From Allobrachymonas sp. (GTDB lineage Bacteria > Pseudomonadota > Gammaproteobacteria > Burkholderiales > Burkholderiaceae_C), in contig JAGOGU010000061.1 of the NCBI GenBank assembly GCA_017996515.1, positions 1-7,797 of the forward strand: a DNA stretch of 7,797 nucleotides, read 5' to 3'. Numbering within the stretch: position 1 is the first letter of the stretch; every line of letters begins with the position of its first letter. The position numbers and the translations under genes are program-made. The notes under the pieces are model-generated. The model did no database searches. It saw nothing but the letters and a program-made list of their open reading frames with translations, and was not told the origin of the DNA. Of this stretch, positions 1 through 6,226 are shown one piece after another.

Positions 1-37
1 CGCCTATGCTGTGCCCGTCACGGTCAATCCCGTGGCC

Positions 38-48
38 GGGTTTGACGG
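38..48 (+). promoter_or_regulatory. seqA-like antisense target upstream of the immunity RNA
   Basis: TTGACGG at 42-48 is the exact complement of CCGTCAA at 177-183. If T41 is bulged, GGG at 38-40 also pairs with CCC at 184-186, giving about 10 base pairs. A short GTGGC at 32-36 can in addition pair with GCCAC at 197-201. In phage P4 an upstream target (seqA) and a downstream target (seqC) both pair with the CI RNA, which causes early termination of the leader transcript. A local CCGTCA at 15-20 could compete by folding onto TGACGG at 43-48. The function is inferred from this geometry. Confidence 0.6.
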
Positions 49-71
49 CCCGATCAGCAAAAGGCGCACAG

Positions 72-103
72 GCGCCCCCCATCCGACAGCAGGCGCTTTT
101 TTT
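72..103 (+). terminator. Leader (immunity) intrinsic terminator
   Basis: GCGCC at 72-76 pairs with GGCGC at 92-96 across a 15-nt loop, and seven T residues follow at 97-103. It lies between the upstream antisense target (38-48) and the antisense RNA (124-201). A transcript entering from the left would therefore stop here before the operon unless the leader folds otherwise. In P4-like immunity, CI RNA pairing with the leader promotes this kind of premature stop. The stem is short, so it may be conditional. Confidence 0.6.
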
Positions 104-123
104 GTGCCCGCCGTTTCGTGTTA

Positions 124-201
124 TGGCGGCTGTGCGCGGGGCACCTTCGGGTGCGCCGGGTTCCTTTTGCCCCGGTCCGTCAACCCGCGCACAGCTGCCA
201 C
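124..201 (+). ncRNA. C4/CI-type antisense immunity RNA
   Basis: The sequence folds into a three-way junction. The outer stem pairs 124-140 with 184-200 (17 bp, one G-U at 128/196). The inner hairpins are 141-145/150-154 with a TTCG loop, and 156-160/171-175 with a 10-nt loop. The junction leaves CCGTCAA (177-183) single-stranded. That heptamer is complementary to TTGACGG both upstream (42-48) and downstream (212-218). A second stretch, AGCTGCCAC at 193-201, is complementary to GTGGCAGCT at 225-233. This two-block complementarity is the hallmark of the C4 RNA of P1/P7 and the CI RNA of P4, which repress the downstream operon in cis and trans. The 5' and 3' ends given are the stem boundaries; mature ends, probably made by processing as in P4, are not visible. 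Confidence 0.72.
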
Positions 202-211
202 CCTTAATCGT

Positions 212-233
212 TTGACGGCGATTCGTGGCAGCT
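212..233 (+). promoter_or_regulatory. seqC-like antisense target upstream of the first gene
   Basis: This stretch holds two blocks complementary to the immunity RNA: TTGACGG at 212-218 against 177-183 (7 bp), and GTGGCAGCT at 225-233 against 193-201 (9 bp). It ends 12 nt before the ribosome binding site AAAGGAG (245-251) of the first gene. Pairing with the RNA could therefore affect both transcription elongation and access to that site. The second block competes with the outer stem of the RNA itself, so the leader can switch between two folds. Confidence 0.62.
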
Positions 234-244
234 CCTACCAAGCA

Positions 245-251
245 AAAGGAG
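245..251 (+). promoter_or_regulatory. Ribosome binding site of the first operon gene
   Basis: AAAGGAG lies 8 nt before the ATG at 260. It is the reason for starting the first gene at 260 rather than at an upstream start in the same open frame, which would run through the structured antisense RNA. Confidence 0.75.
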
Positions 252-259
252 CACCACCC

Positions 260-553
260 ATGCCTACCCGCAATCCGTCCGCAACTCGCCGCCGTGCCCG
301 CGCTCATCGCGCAATGGCCCTGGCGGCCCTGCACGCCAACACCTCCCGCCGTACCCGCCAGGCCCGCTACGCCAGCCATACCCGCCAGGCCGAGCGCCTG
401 GAGCTGGAGGCCCGGCAATACCTGGTTGAAGTGCTGGCCGCCGGCAGTGTGCCGGCGCTGTGCGGCCCTTATCCCGCTGCCACCACCCTGCATGCCCTGG
501 CCCAACGCCCGGAGCTGGCCGGCTGCAAGATTCAGGGGGTGCGCCATGCATAA
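260..553 (+). CDS. Small basic protein, first gene of satellite operon, function unknown
   Basis: This ORF encodes 97 residues. The N-terminal half is very rich in Arg and Ala (about residues 5-45, with runs such as RRRARAHR and SRRTRQARY), and the C-terminal half is more hydrophobic. The Arg-rich part suggests nucleic acid contact, but no domain is recognised. The start at 260 is supported by AAAGGAG 8 nt upstream. The frame is open further upstream to position 11, but that would read through the antisense RNA; such extended reading frames are often annotated as Ash or Icd-like proteins in P4-like elements. The stop overlaps the next start by 8 nt (ATGCATAA), which suggests translational coupling. 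As the first gene after the immunity leader it should be the one most directly controlled by the RNA. Confidence 0.65.
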   Translation: MPTRNPSATRRRARAHRAMALAALHANTSRRTRQARYASHTRQAERLELEARQYLVEVLAAGSVPALCGPYPAATTLHALAQRPELAGCKIQGVRHA

Positions 554-782
554 CCTCTTGAACGTCAAGCCGCTGGATGTTCCCTGTGCGGCCTACCACG
601 CCAGTGACGACCTGGACGGCCACCCATCGTCCGTGACCAGCTACACCGACGACCGCCTGTATGTGGCCTACGGGCCTGGCTCCTTTGCGCTGTCTAGCGC
701 AGCGGCCTTTGAGCTTGCGCGGCACCTGCTGGCCGCCCTGGAGAGCCAGCGCAGCGCCGCCGAGGGGGTGAGCCATGAGTGA
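546..782 (+). CDS. Small hypothetical protein, operon gene 2
   Basis: The 78-residue product is mixed acidic and aromatic, with a Tyr-rich middle (AYHASDD, SYTDDRLYVAYGPG) that looks like beta strands. A helical segment follows (about 50-70, AAAFELARHLLAALESQ). I do not recognise a family. The start is set by AGGGGGTGCGCC just before ATG and by the 8-nt overlap with the preceding stop. Its own stop overlaps the next start in the same way (ATGAGTGA, 775-782). The tail GVSHE is dictated by the next gene's ribosome site, which lies inside this reading frame. There is no signal peptide or membrane segment. It is probably an accessory replication or regulatory protein of the satellite; this is inferred from position alone. 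Confidence 0.65.
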   Translation: MHNLLNVKPLDVPCAAYHASDDLDGHPSSVTSYTDDRLYVAYGPGSFALSSAAAFELARHLLAALESQRSAAEGVSHE

Positions 783-1065
783 GTTCAAAGCCCTGCCGCC
801 TGCCTCGCACGGCGCCAACGTGCCGGTGTTGTTCGTAGACGCCAGCGCCGCGCCCGGCGACCTGCTGGACACCGCAGACCAACGCTTTAGCGCGGTGTTC
901 GATCTGTTAGGTGCCCTGAGCGATTGCCGCACCGGCTCGCATGACCCGGAAGCCCTGGCCAGCCTGGCCGTAGCGGCCCGCCTGCTGCTGGCTGATGCCA
1001 CCTGCGTACAGCAGGCCGCTATCCAGCAGCTTCAGCGCCAAGCCAAGGGGGTGCGCCATGAGTAA
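775..1065 (+). CDS. Small hypothetical protein, possibly DUF3077-related, operon gene 3
   Basis: This encodes a 96-residue acidic, Ala/Leu-rich protein. The segment at about residues 12-50 (HGANVPVLFVDASAAPGDLL, then a Leu/Ala helix) has the same general layout as the next gene's product: a short strand pair with VLFV, a Gly/Pro turn, then amphipathic helices. The two may therefore be distant paralogues of the DUF3077 type, but the match is loose. The start is preceded by AGGGGGTGAGCC and overlaps the previous stop by 8 nt. The stop overlaps the next start by 8 nt (ATGAGTAA). No catalytic motif, membrane segment or DNA-binding motif is evident. Confidence 0.65.
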   Translation: MSEFKALPPASHGANVPVLFVDASAAPGDLLDTADQRFSAVFDLLGALSDCRTGSHDPEALASLAVAARLLLADATCVQQAAIQQLQRQAKGVRHE

Positions 1066-1330
1066 GGCCACGACCTTTGCCACCTCGTTTTACCCCTGCA
1101 ACGCGGGCAAGACGGCGCTGTTTGCCGTGCCGGCGGGCGTGCCCGTGACGGACGCCCTTGGCGAGCTGTGCAGCCTGCTGGACGTAGCCCAGGAGCTGGC
1201 CGCGCTGCAATGCGAAGTGCCCGGCTCAAAAGACCAGCTAGGGCATGCCTGCCATGTGCTGGTCCAACTGGCCGGCGGCCTTGCTGAATCCTGTTACGAG
1301 AGCCTGCGCGCAGAGGTGAACCATGCCTGA
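1058..1330 (+). CDS. DUF3077-like small protein, operon gene 4
   Basis: The 90-residue product has the pattern I associate with DUF3077 proteins of Pseudomonas. A Phe/Tyr-Pro-Cys-Asn-Ala-Gly stretch (residues 11-17) is followed by an LFAV strand, a Gly-Val-Pro turn, then DALGELCSLLDVAQEL, a helix that is Leu-rich and acidic, and a second helix (about 60-80). Members are short, of unknown biochemical role, and common in Pseudomonas genomes and mobile elements. The start is preceded by AGGGGGTGCGCC, and both ends are coupled to the neighbours by 8-nt overlaps (1058-1065 and 1323-1330). The family call is from memory of sequence style and has not been checked against a profile. Confidence 0.68.
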   Translation: MSKATTFATSFYPCNAGKTALFAVPAGVPVTDALGELCSLLDVAQELAALQCEVPGSKDQLGHACHVLVQLAGGLAESCYESLRAEVNHA

Positions 1331-1592
1331 GATCATCCGCGCCCTGGCGCAACTGATGGGCGACCTGGTGGCCTCTGATGCCGTGAGCGGCGCCCCCCGT
1401 GCTGCCCTGGAAAACGCACTGGCCGCCCTGGAGCACCTGAACGAAGACCCCGCCGAACTGGCCGAGCTGCGCGAGGCTGTGGCCTACGCGCAGGCCAAGG
1501 GCATTGCCACCCTGGACGGCGTGCCGGTGTCGATCCTGGCCGGGCTGCTGCTGACCACCGAGCGCGAGCAAGGGGGCAGCCATGATGAATGA
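1323..1592 (+). CDS. Small acidic helical protein, operon gene 5
   Basis: This is an 89-residue, Ala/Leu/Glu-rich protein predicted to be almost wholly helical. Two amphipathic helices span about residues 3-35 and 25-60 (ALENALAALEHL, AELAELREAVAYAQ). A more hydrophobic end (about 65-80, VPVSILAGLLLTT) is too polar overall for a membrane span. I recognise no family. The start is preceded by AGAGGTGAACC and overlaps the previous stop by 8 nt (ATGCCTGA). Its stop overlaps the start of the Toprim gene, so it is translated just before the replication proteins and could be a small partner of them. That link is positional only. Confidence 0.65.
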   Translation: MPEIIRALAQLMGDLVASDAVSGAPRAALENALAALEHLNEDPAELAELREAVAYAQAKGIATLDGVPVSILAGLLLTTEREQGGSHDE

Positions 1593-2595
1593 GCGCCCAG
1601 CGGTTGAGCTTATCCAGCAGGCCGCAGCCCTGGCCTTGCCGTCTGCTGCCTTGCTGCTGTCCGAATGGCTGCCGGATGGCCGGCGCGTTGGTAGTGAATG
1701 GGTGTCGCGTAACGGGGTGAGGGGCGACCGGGCGGCGGGTTCGTTCGGCGTCAACCTGGACACGGGCCTGTGGCACGACTTCGCAGACTCCAGCGCCCAC
1801 GGCGGCGACCTGGTGTCGCTGCTGGCCTACCTGCTGGGCTGCCGCCAGATCGAGGCGGCGCGGGAGATAGACCAGCGCCTGTGCCTGGGGCTGTTTGACC
1901 CTGCGCCTCCCACCCCGGAGCAACTGGCGCGCACCCGCGCGGCAGAGCTGGCACAGCAGGAGGCCCGCGCAAAAGCCAAGGCCGCGCATGAGGCCAAGCA
2001 GGCCGCAGCAGCGGCGCAGGCGGCGCAGTATTGGAAGGCGGCGCGCCGTGCCAGCAGGGAGCACCCCCACCTTGCGGGCAAGGGGCTGGCCCCCTATCAC
2101 TTGCGGCAGTTGCCCGGCGGGCGTTTGTTGGTGCCGATGTGCCTGGACGGTGCCCTGGTCAACCTGCAAACCATCCTGCCGGATGGGCAAAAGCGGTTTT
2201 TGAATGGGGGCCGCCTGAAGGGCTGCTATTCGCCTATCGGCGTGCCGAAAGAGCGCCAGACCGTTTACGTCTGCGAAGGCTGGGCCACGGGCGCCACCTT
2301 GCATGAGCACACGGGCGCGGCCATTGCCTGCGCGTTGACGGCGGGCAATTTGCTGCCGGTGGCGCAGGCACTGCGCGCCCGCTTTGGCGAGCTAATCAAC
2401 CTGGTGATTGCTGGCGATGATGACCGCCAGACGCTCGGCAACCCAGGCCGCAGCTATGCCAACCGCGCAGGGCTGGAAGTCGGCGCGCTGGTGGTGTTCC
2501 CCGAGTGGCCGCCGGGCGCGCCGGAATCGCTGAGCGACTTCAACGACCTGCACCTGTGGCGTGCCGGTAAGTACCGCGCGGAGGGTGAGCGATGA
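1582..2595 (+). CDS. Toprim-domain primase-like replication protein
   Basis: The 337-residue protein resembles the N-terminal (primase) part of P4-alpha-type replication proteins and would make primers for satellite replication. The N-terminal region (about 28-90) has the core seen in such primases, FGVNLDTGLWHDFADSSAHG, but no visible CHC2-type zinc cysteines. An Ala/Glu/Lys helical linker follows (about 115-160). The Toprim fold is at about 225-325: catalytic-type Glu232 in VCEGWATG, the acidic cluster DDD at 279-281 in IAGDDD, and DFND at 319-322. ATG at 1585 would give the same 8-nt overlap seen in the preceding genes (ATGAATGA) and lies 8 nt after AGGGGG, so the true start may be 1585. 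The stop overlaps the next start by ATGA. Polymerase activity itself is not proven by the sequence. Confidence 0.88.
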   Translation: MMNERPAVELIQQAAALALPSAALLLSEWLPDGRRVGSEWVSRNGVRGDRAAGSFGVNLDTGLWHDFADSSAHGGDLVSLLAYLLGCRQIEAAREIDQRLCLGLFDPAPPTPEQLARTRAAELAQQEARAKAKAAHEAKQAAAAAQAAQYWKAARRASREHPHLAGKGLAPYHLRQLPGGRLLVPMCLDGALVNLQTILPDGQKRFLNGGRLKGCYSPIGVPKERQTVYVCEGWATGATLHEHTGAAIACALTAGNLLPVAQALRARFGELINLVIAGDDDRQTLGNPGRSYANRAGLEVGALVVFPEWPPGAPESLSDFNDLHLWRAGKYRAEGER

Positions 2596-4385
2596 GCCAG
2601 CCAAGCAAGCCGAATGCGGCCCCCCTGGCGCTGGTGGGTGAGGCGCAAGCCCCCGTACCTGAGCGCCCACGCTTTGCCGTGTATGCCAAGCCGACCGCCT
2701 TCGACGGCAAGACTTATCGCGCCGGAACCTGGTTGCATGGCGTGAAGCACAACAACGACGGCAAGGCGCTGCCCTTTGACTGCTGGATCTGCGCGCCGCT
2801 GCACATCCTGGCGGAAACCGTGAACAGCGAGGACGGCGGCATTGGCCGGCTGTTGAGCTTTGAGCACCGGGGCCGCGTGGTCGAACTGGTTATGCCGCTG
2901 GAGTCGCTGGCCGGCAAGGGGGATGACGTGCTCAAGGCGCTGCTGCGCAATGGCCTGCTGATTGACTACCAGCAGCGCCGGCATGTGCCGCACTACCTGA
3001 GCGAGCAACTGCCAGAGCGGGTGATTGCGACCACTACCCGTCCGGGCTGGCATGAGTCCGGTGTATTTGTGCTGCCTGGCCGGGTGATCGGTAGCGGCGA
3101 GGTGCGTTACCAGGATTCAGGCCGGGCGGTGAACCCCTTTACCAGCAAGGGCGAGCTTGCCGGCTGGGGTGCCGATATCGGCGCCTACTGCCTGGGCAAC
3201 CCGGTACTGATTGCCGCCGTGTGCTGCGCGCTGGCCGGGCCGCTGCTGGGGCGCACGGGCGTGCATGGCGGTGGCCTGCACCTGGTTGGCGATTCCTCCA
3301 GCGGTAAATCCCTGGCGCAGTTGGTGGCGGCTTCAGTGTGGGGCAACCCGGCCACCTTCGCGGCGAGCTGGGATCAGACGCGCGGCGGTGTCGAGATCGA
3401 GGCGGCCTCACGCAATGACACGGTGCTGATTCTGGACGAGATCAAGCGCGCCGACCCCAAGCGCGTGCAAGAGATGGCTTACGCCATCGCCAATGGCCAG
3501 GGCAAAGGGACGATGACCCGCGAGCGGGAAGCGCGGGCCAAGCTGGCTTGGCGCGTCCTGGTGCTATCCAGCGGTGAGCGTTCGCTGTCTGAGCATGCGG
3601 CTATCGGCGGCAACCCGGCCCACGCAGGCGCCGAGCTGCGTCTTGCGGACGTGGACGCCGGCAACCGGCCCCACCGGGCATTCGATGACGTGCACGGGCT
3701 GAGCGGCCAGGAGTTCCACCGCCGGCTAAGTGATGCCGTGGCGCGCCACTACGGGCACCTTGGCCCGGCGTTTGTGGAACAGCTGTTGATTCAGCCCAAG
3801 GCCGCCAGCCTGGCGGAAGCCTTCGCCGCCATGCGCGCTTCCTTCACGGCGGAAAACTCGCAGGCCGGGCGCGTGGCCGACCGTTTCGCGGTGCTGGCCC
3901 TGGCGGGCGAGCTGGCCATTGGCTGGGGGCTGCTGGGCTGGCCAGGCGGCAGCGCGGCGGATGCCTGCCGGCGGTTGTTCGGTGAATGGCTGGGCCGCAT
4001 GGGCGACGGCAACGCCGAGGATCGGCAGATTCTGCGCGGCGTCGCGGACTTTATCGCCATGCACTGTGACAGCCGTTTCTCTGACATTCGCGCGGAACAC
4101 CCGTGCGTGACCGTGCGCGACCGCGCGGGCTACTTCGAGACGGAAGGCTTCGGCAAGGAGCACCGGCTGTTTCTGCTGAACCGGCCATCGCTGGAAGAGG
4201 CCGGCGCGGGATTCAGCGCAGAGCGGATCGTGCGCGCCCTGGTCGGTGCGGATGCCCTGGCCAAAGTCGATACCGAGTCCGGCCAGAACCGCAGGACAAA
4301 ACGCTATCGCGTCCCCGGCGGCGGTACGGCGCGGTTTTATGTGATTGACCCCGAGAAGCTGGACGCCGCCGAGGCCAGCCAGTGA
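2592..4385 (+). CDS. DUF927 domain P-loop ATPase, putative replicative helicase
   Basis: This 597-residue protein matches the DUF927 family found next to Toprim primases in phage satellites and islands. It is probably the helicase partner, doing together with the upstream protein what P4 alpha does in one chain. Walker A is GDSSSGKS at 233-240. Walker B is LILDE at 279-283, followed by KRADPKRVQEMAY. A sensor-1-like strand VLVLSSGE is at 322-329, and AGAELRLADVDA at 345-356 carries a conserved Arg that may act as an arginine finger. The N-terminal 150 residues look like a separate beta-rich domain. The last 100 or so (RRTKRYRVPGG and flanks) resemble a winged-helix end. GGAGGG at 2580-2585 lies 6 nt before the ATG, which overlaps the preceding stop. 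Helicase activity is inferred from family and context. Confidence 0.88.
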   Translation: MSQPSKPNAAPLALVGEAQAPVPERPRFAVYAKPTAFDGKTYRAGTWLHGVKHNNDGKALPFDCWICAPLHILAETVNSEDGGIGRLLSFEHRGRVVELVMPLESLAGKGDDVLKALLRNGLLIDYQQRRHVPHYLSEQLPERVIATTTRPGWHESGVFVLPGRVIGSGEVRYQDSGRAVNPFTSKGELAGWGADIGAYCLGNPVLIAAVCCALAGPLLGRTGVHGGGLHLVGDSSSGKSLAQLVAASVWGNPATFAASWDQTRGGVEIEAASRNDTVLILDEIKRADPKRVQEMAYAIANGQGKGTMTREREARAKLAWRVLVLSSGERSLSEHAAIGGNPAHAGAELRLADVDAGNRPHRAFDDVHGLSGQEFHRRLSDAVARHYGHLGPAFVEQLLIQPKAASLAEAFAAMRASFTAENSQAGRVADRFAVLALAGELAIGWGLLGWPGGSAADACRRLFGEWLGRMGDGNAEDRQILRGVADFIAMHCDSRFSDIRAEHPCVTVRDRAGYFETEGFGKEHRLFLLNRPSLEEAGAGFSAERIVRALVGADALAKVDTESGQNRRTKRYRVPGGGTARFYVIDPEKLDAAEASQ

Positions 4386-4404
4386 ACCACCATCCCCACC
4401 CCAA

Positions 4405-4409
4405 AAGGA
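4405..4409 (+). promoter_or_regulatory. Ribosome binding site deciding the start of the coiled-coil gene
   Basis: AAGGA lies 8 nt before ATG 4418. The same frame also has a GTG at 4382 overlapping the previous stop, but that would place this purine block inside the coding region and add a His/Pro-rich 12-residue tail. The ATG is the better start. Confidence 0.65.
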
Positions 4410-4417
4410 CTGCACCC

Positions 4418-5134
4418 ATGATCGGAACCCCCGAGAGCTTTACCCCATCGCCCGAGCTTCAGCAGATGACCAGCACCGCCCTGGAGCTGCGCGAGGCCTA
4501 CCAGAGCGCACAGCGGACATTCAGCGAATGCGAGCAGGAAACCCGCCGGCTGGAGCAGGTAGCGGCGGCACTCGATGCCGAGGCCGACCAGGCGGAGCAG
4601 GCGGGCAAGGAGCTGGCAATGGCGCGCGAGGCTGACCAGCGCAAGATTAACGCCGCCTTTGAGCACGCCGCCAAGCAGCGCATGGACGCCGAGAAGTACC
4701 GGCGCACGGCACAGATGCGCGGGGAGCTGCGTTTTCTGCTTATCAAGCAGATGGCCAGCGCACGAGCCGCAGCGGCCCCGGCGTGCAGTGCCGTGACGAC
4801 CCAAGGCATTCGTGAGCGTGTGGCCAATCTGCTGAAAACGGAGGGGCTGTCCGCATTGATTGGCGAGCTGCGCGCCCTGCTGAAACTGGCCGAGGACGAG
4901 GGCATGGCGGACGTGCGCGACGGGATCAGCGGGCTTGAGCTTGGCCGCCTGCTGGAGAGCGTGGCGGCGACCCCTGAAGCCAGCCCAGGCGCTGCCGTGC
5001 GTATCTGCCTGCCGGCACGCATTGTCGGCGAAATGCCTGCCGGCCTGAGTTCCTTACAGCTCAAGGCGTTTGAGCTGAGCAAGGGGCAAACCCTGAGCCT
5101 ACATGACGCCCGCCAACTGGCCGCCGGCCAATAA
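4418..5134 (+). CDS. Coiled-coil protein upstream of the capsid gene (possible Psu-like or scaffold role)
   Basis: This encodes 238 residues. Residues about 15-118 form a long charged helical, probably coiled-coil region rich in Glu, Ala, Gln and Arg (for example ECEQETRRLEQVAAALDAEA). A short Ala-rich hinge (115-125) leads to a helical segment (128-180) and a small C-terminal domain with a few strands (about 192-235). I do not firmly recognise the family. Its place directly before a P2-type capsid gene, 13 nt away, suggests a head-related role. Candidates are a P4 Psu-like decoration or anti-termination protein, whose layout of N-terminal coiled coil plus helical body is similar, or a scaffold / size-determining protein analogous to P4 Sid. 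Both are inferences. It could instead be a regulator unrelated to heads. The start at 4418 is set by AAGGA 8 nt upstream. Confidence 0.8.
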   Translation: MIGTPESFTPSPELQQMTSTALELREAYQSAQRTFSECEQETRRLEQVAAALDAEADQAEQAGKELAMAREADQRKINAAFEHAAKQRMDAEKYRRTAQMRGELRFLLIKQMASARAAAAPACSAVTTQGIRERVANLLKTEGLSALIGELRALLKLAEDEGMADVRDGISGLELGRLLESVAATPEASPGAAVRICLPARIVGEMPAGLSSLQLKAFELSKGQTLSLHDARQLAAGQ

Positions 5135-5147
5135 CTGGAGTTCCACT

Positions 5148-6137
5148 ATGCACAACGACACCGCCAAACGCTTCAGCGTGTACCTGGAGCAAATCGCCAA
5201 GGCCAGCGGCACGGATGACGCCACCGTCACCTTCCCGATTGAAGGCGCCGCCGAGTTTGACGCCATTGCCACAATTCGTACCGCAGACCCCTTGCTGGCC
5301 AAGATCAACTTCTTCCCGGTGCGTGATACGCAGGGGCATGCCGTCGGCGGCGTGTCTGCCTTGGGCAGCATTGCGGCTCGCACCGACACCAGGGTACGTG
5401 CACGCACGCCCCGCGCGGCGGGTATCGTCGATGAACGCACGGCGTTTGAATGCGAGCGCACCGAGTACGACACCGCGCTGCCGTTCTCCCTGCTGGATGC
5501 CTGGGCACATCTGCCGGACTTCGGCGCCACGCTGGACGCGGCCCTGGCGAAAAAACGCGGGTTTGACCGCCTGATGATTGGCTTCAACGGCACCCACGCC
5601 GCCCCGGAAAGCGACCGCGACACATACCCGCGCCTTTAGGACGTGAACATTGGCTGGCTGGAGAAAATCCGCAGTAAGGCACCGGGGCAAGTGAAGGCGG
5701 AAGGCACCGCCGGCAGTGGTGTGGTGACGATTGGCGCGGGCGGCAACTTTGCCGGCCTGGACGCGCTGGTATTTGCTGCTGTGCAGATGCTGAGCGAGGA
5801 GCACCGCCAGCGCCGCGACCTGGTGGTATTGCTTAACCGTGACCTGATTCAGACCCAGCTTGTAGCCGATGCCGCTGATCCCGCCATCAACCGCATCTTG
5901 GCGACGGGAAAAATTGCCGGCCTGGCCTACCATGAGGCGCCATTCCTCCCGATCGGGGCACTGCTGGTGACAACCCTGGAAAACCTGTCGATCTACTACC
6001 AAGCGGGCAACATGCGGCGCTTCATCAAGCAGGAGCCGGAGGCCAGCCAGGTATGCGATTACCAGACCTTGGCGGAGGCGTTCGTGATCGAGGACTTCGG
6101 GCTGGCCGCCCTGGTTGAGAATATCCAGCCGGTGTAA
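5148..6137 (+). pseudogene. P2-family (gpN-like) major capsid protein gene interrupted by an in-frame amber codon
   Basis: The open frame would encode 329 residues, against 357 for P2 gpN, and would form the icosahedral head shell. Similarity to gpN runs from end to end. Matching features are the start (TAKRFSVYLEQIAKASG), LLAKINFFPV at 49-58, GSIAARTDT at 73-81, IGFNGTH at 144-150, DVNIGWLEKIR just after the interruption, GGNFAGLDALV, and LENLSIYY near the end. GGAG at 5137-5140 lies 7 nt before the ATG. Codon 164 (5637-5639) is TAG where gpN has Gln in LQDV, so a single CAG-to-TAG change explains it. The frame resumes at once and stays clean to 6137. A GTG at 5643 could restart translation to give 164 residues, but no properly spaced ribosome site precedes it. 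The gene may be dead, suppressed by readthrough, or made as two parts. The C-terminus is shorter than in P2. Confidence 0.85.
5637..5639 (+). other. In-frame amber codon replacing a conserved Gln
   Basis: CTT TAG GAC GTG stands where the P2 capsid protein reads Leu-Gln-Asp-Val. The reading frame on both sides is the same and keeps capsid similarity, so this is a point nonsense change (C to T) and not a frameshift or deletion. Confidence 0.85.
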
Positions 6138-6142
6138 GCACT

Positions 6143-6170
6143 GCACGGCCCGCAATGGGCCGAACTGTGC
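6143..6170 (+). terminator. Hairpin just after the capsid stop
   Basis: CGGCCC at 6146-6151 and GGGCCG at 6157-6162 form a perfect 6-bp stem with a GCAAT loop, flanked by GCAC (6143-6146) and GTGC (6167-6170), which can extend it. No T-run follows directly. A second weak stem (6171-6176/6182-6187) overlaps TTTT at 6186-6189. Together they may protect the mRNA 3' end or add to termination. Confidence 0.45.
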
Positions 6171-6226
6171 AGGCCCGCCCTGGGCTTTTGGGGTGCGTGG
6201 GGACGCCATCCAATGACCTGACCTTA

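Noticed and set aside
5..10. TATGCT as a -10 promoter element for the leader
   Set aside because: The matching -35 region would lie outside the window, so the promoter cannot be supported.
11..259. Long upstream extension of the first gene (180-residue frame), similar to Ash/Icd-like annotations
   Set aside because: It reads through the terminator and the folded antisense RNA, and its composition there is dictated by RNA structure. A good ribosome site (245-251) supports the start at 260.
264..1001. Minus-strand ORF of 245 residues opposite the small genes (and similar long minus ORFs at 1032-1763, 1333-2310, 5061-6236)
   Set aside because: These are shadows in high-GC sequence opposite coupled, recognisable genes. 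Their products are Arg/Gly/Pro/Gln-rich without domains.
6186..6212. GGTGCGTGGGGACGCC as a cos site
   Set aside because: The P2/P4 cos core is not matched. The 4-bp GCGT/ACGC hairpin is too weak to support a packaging site.
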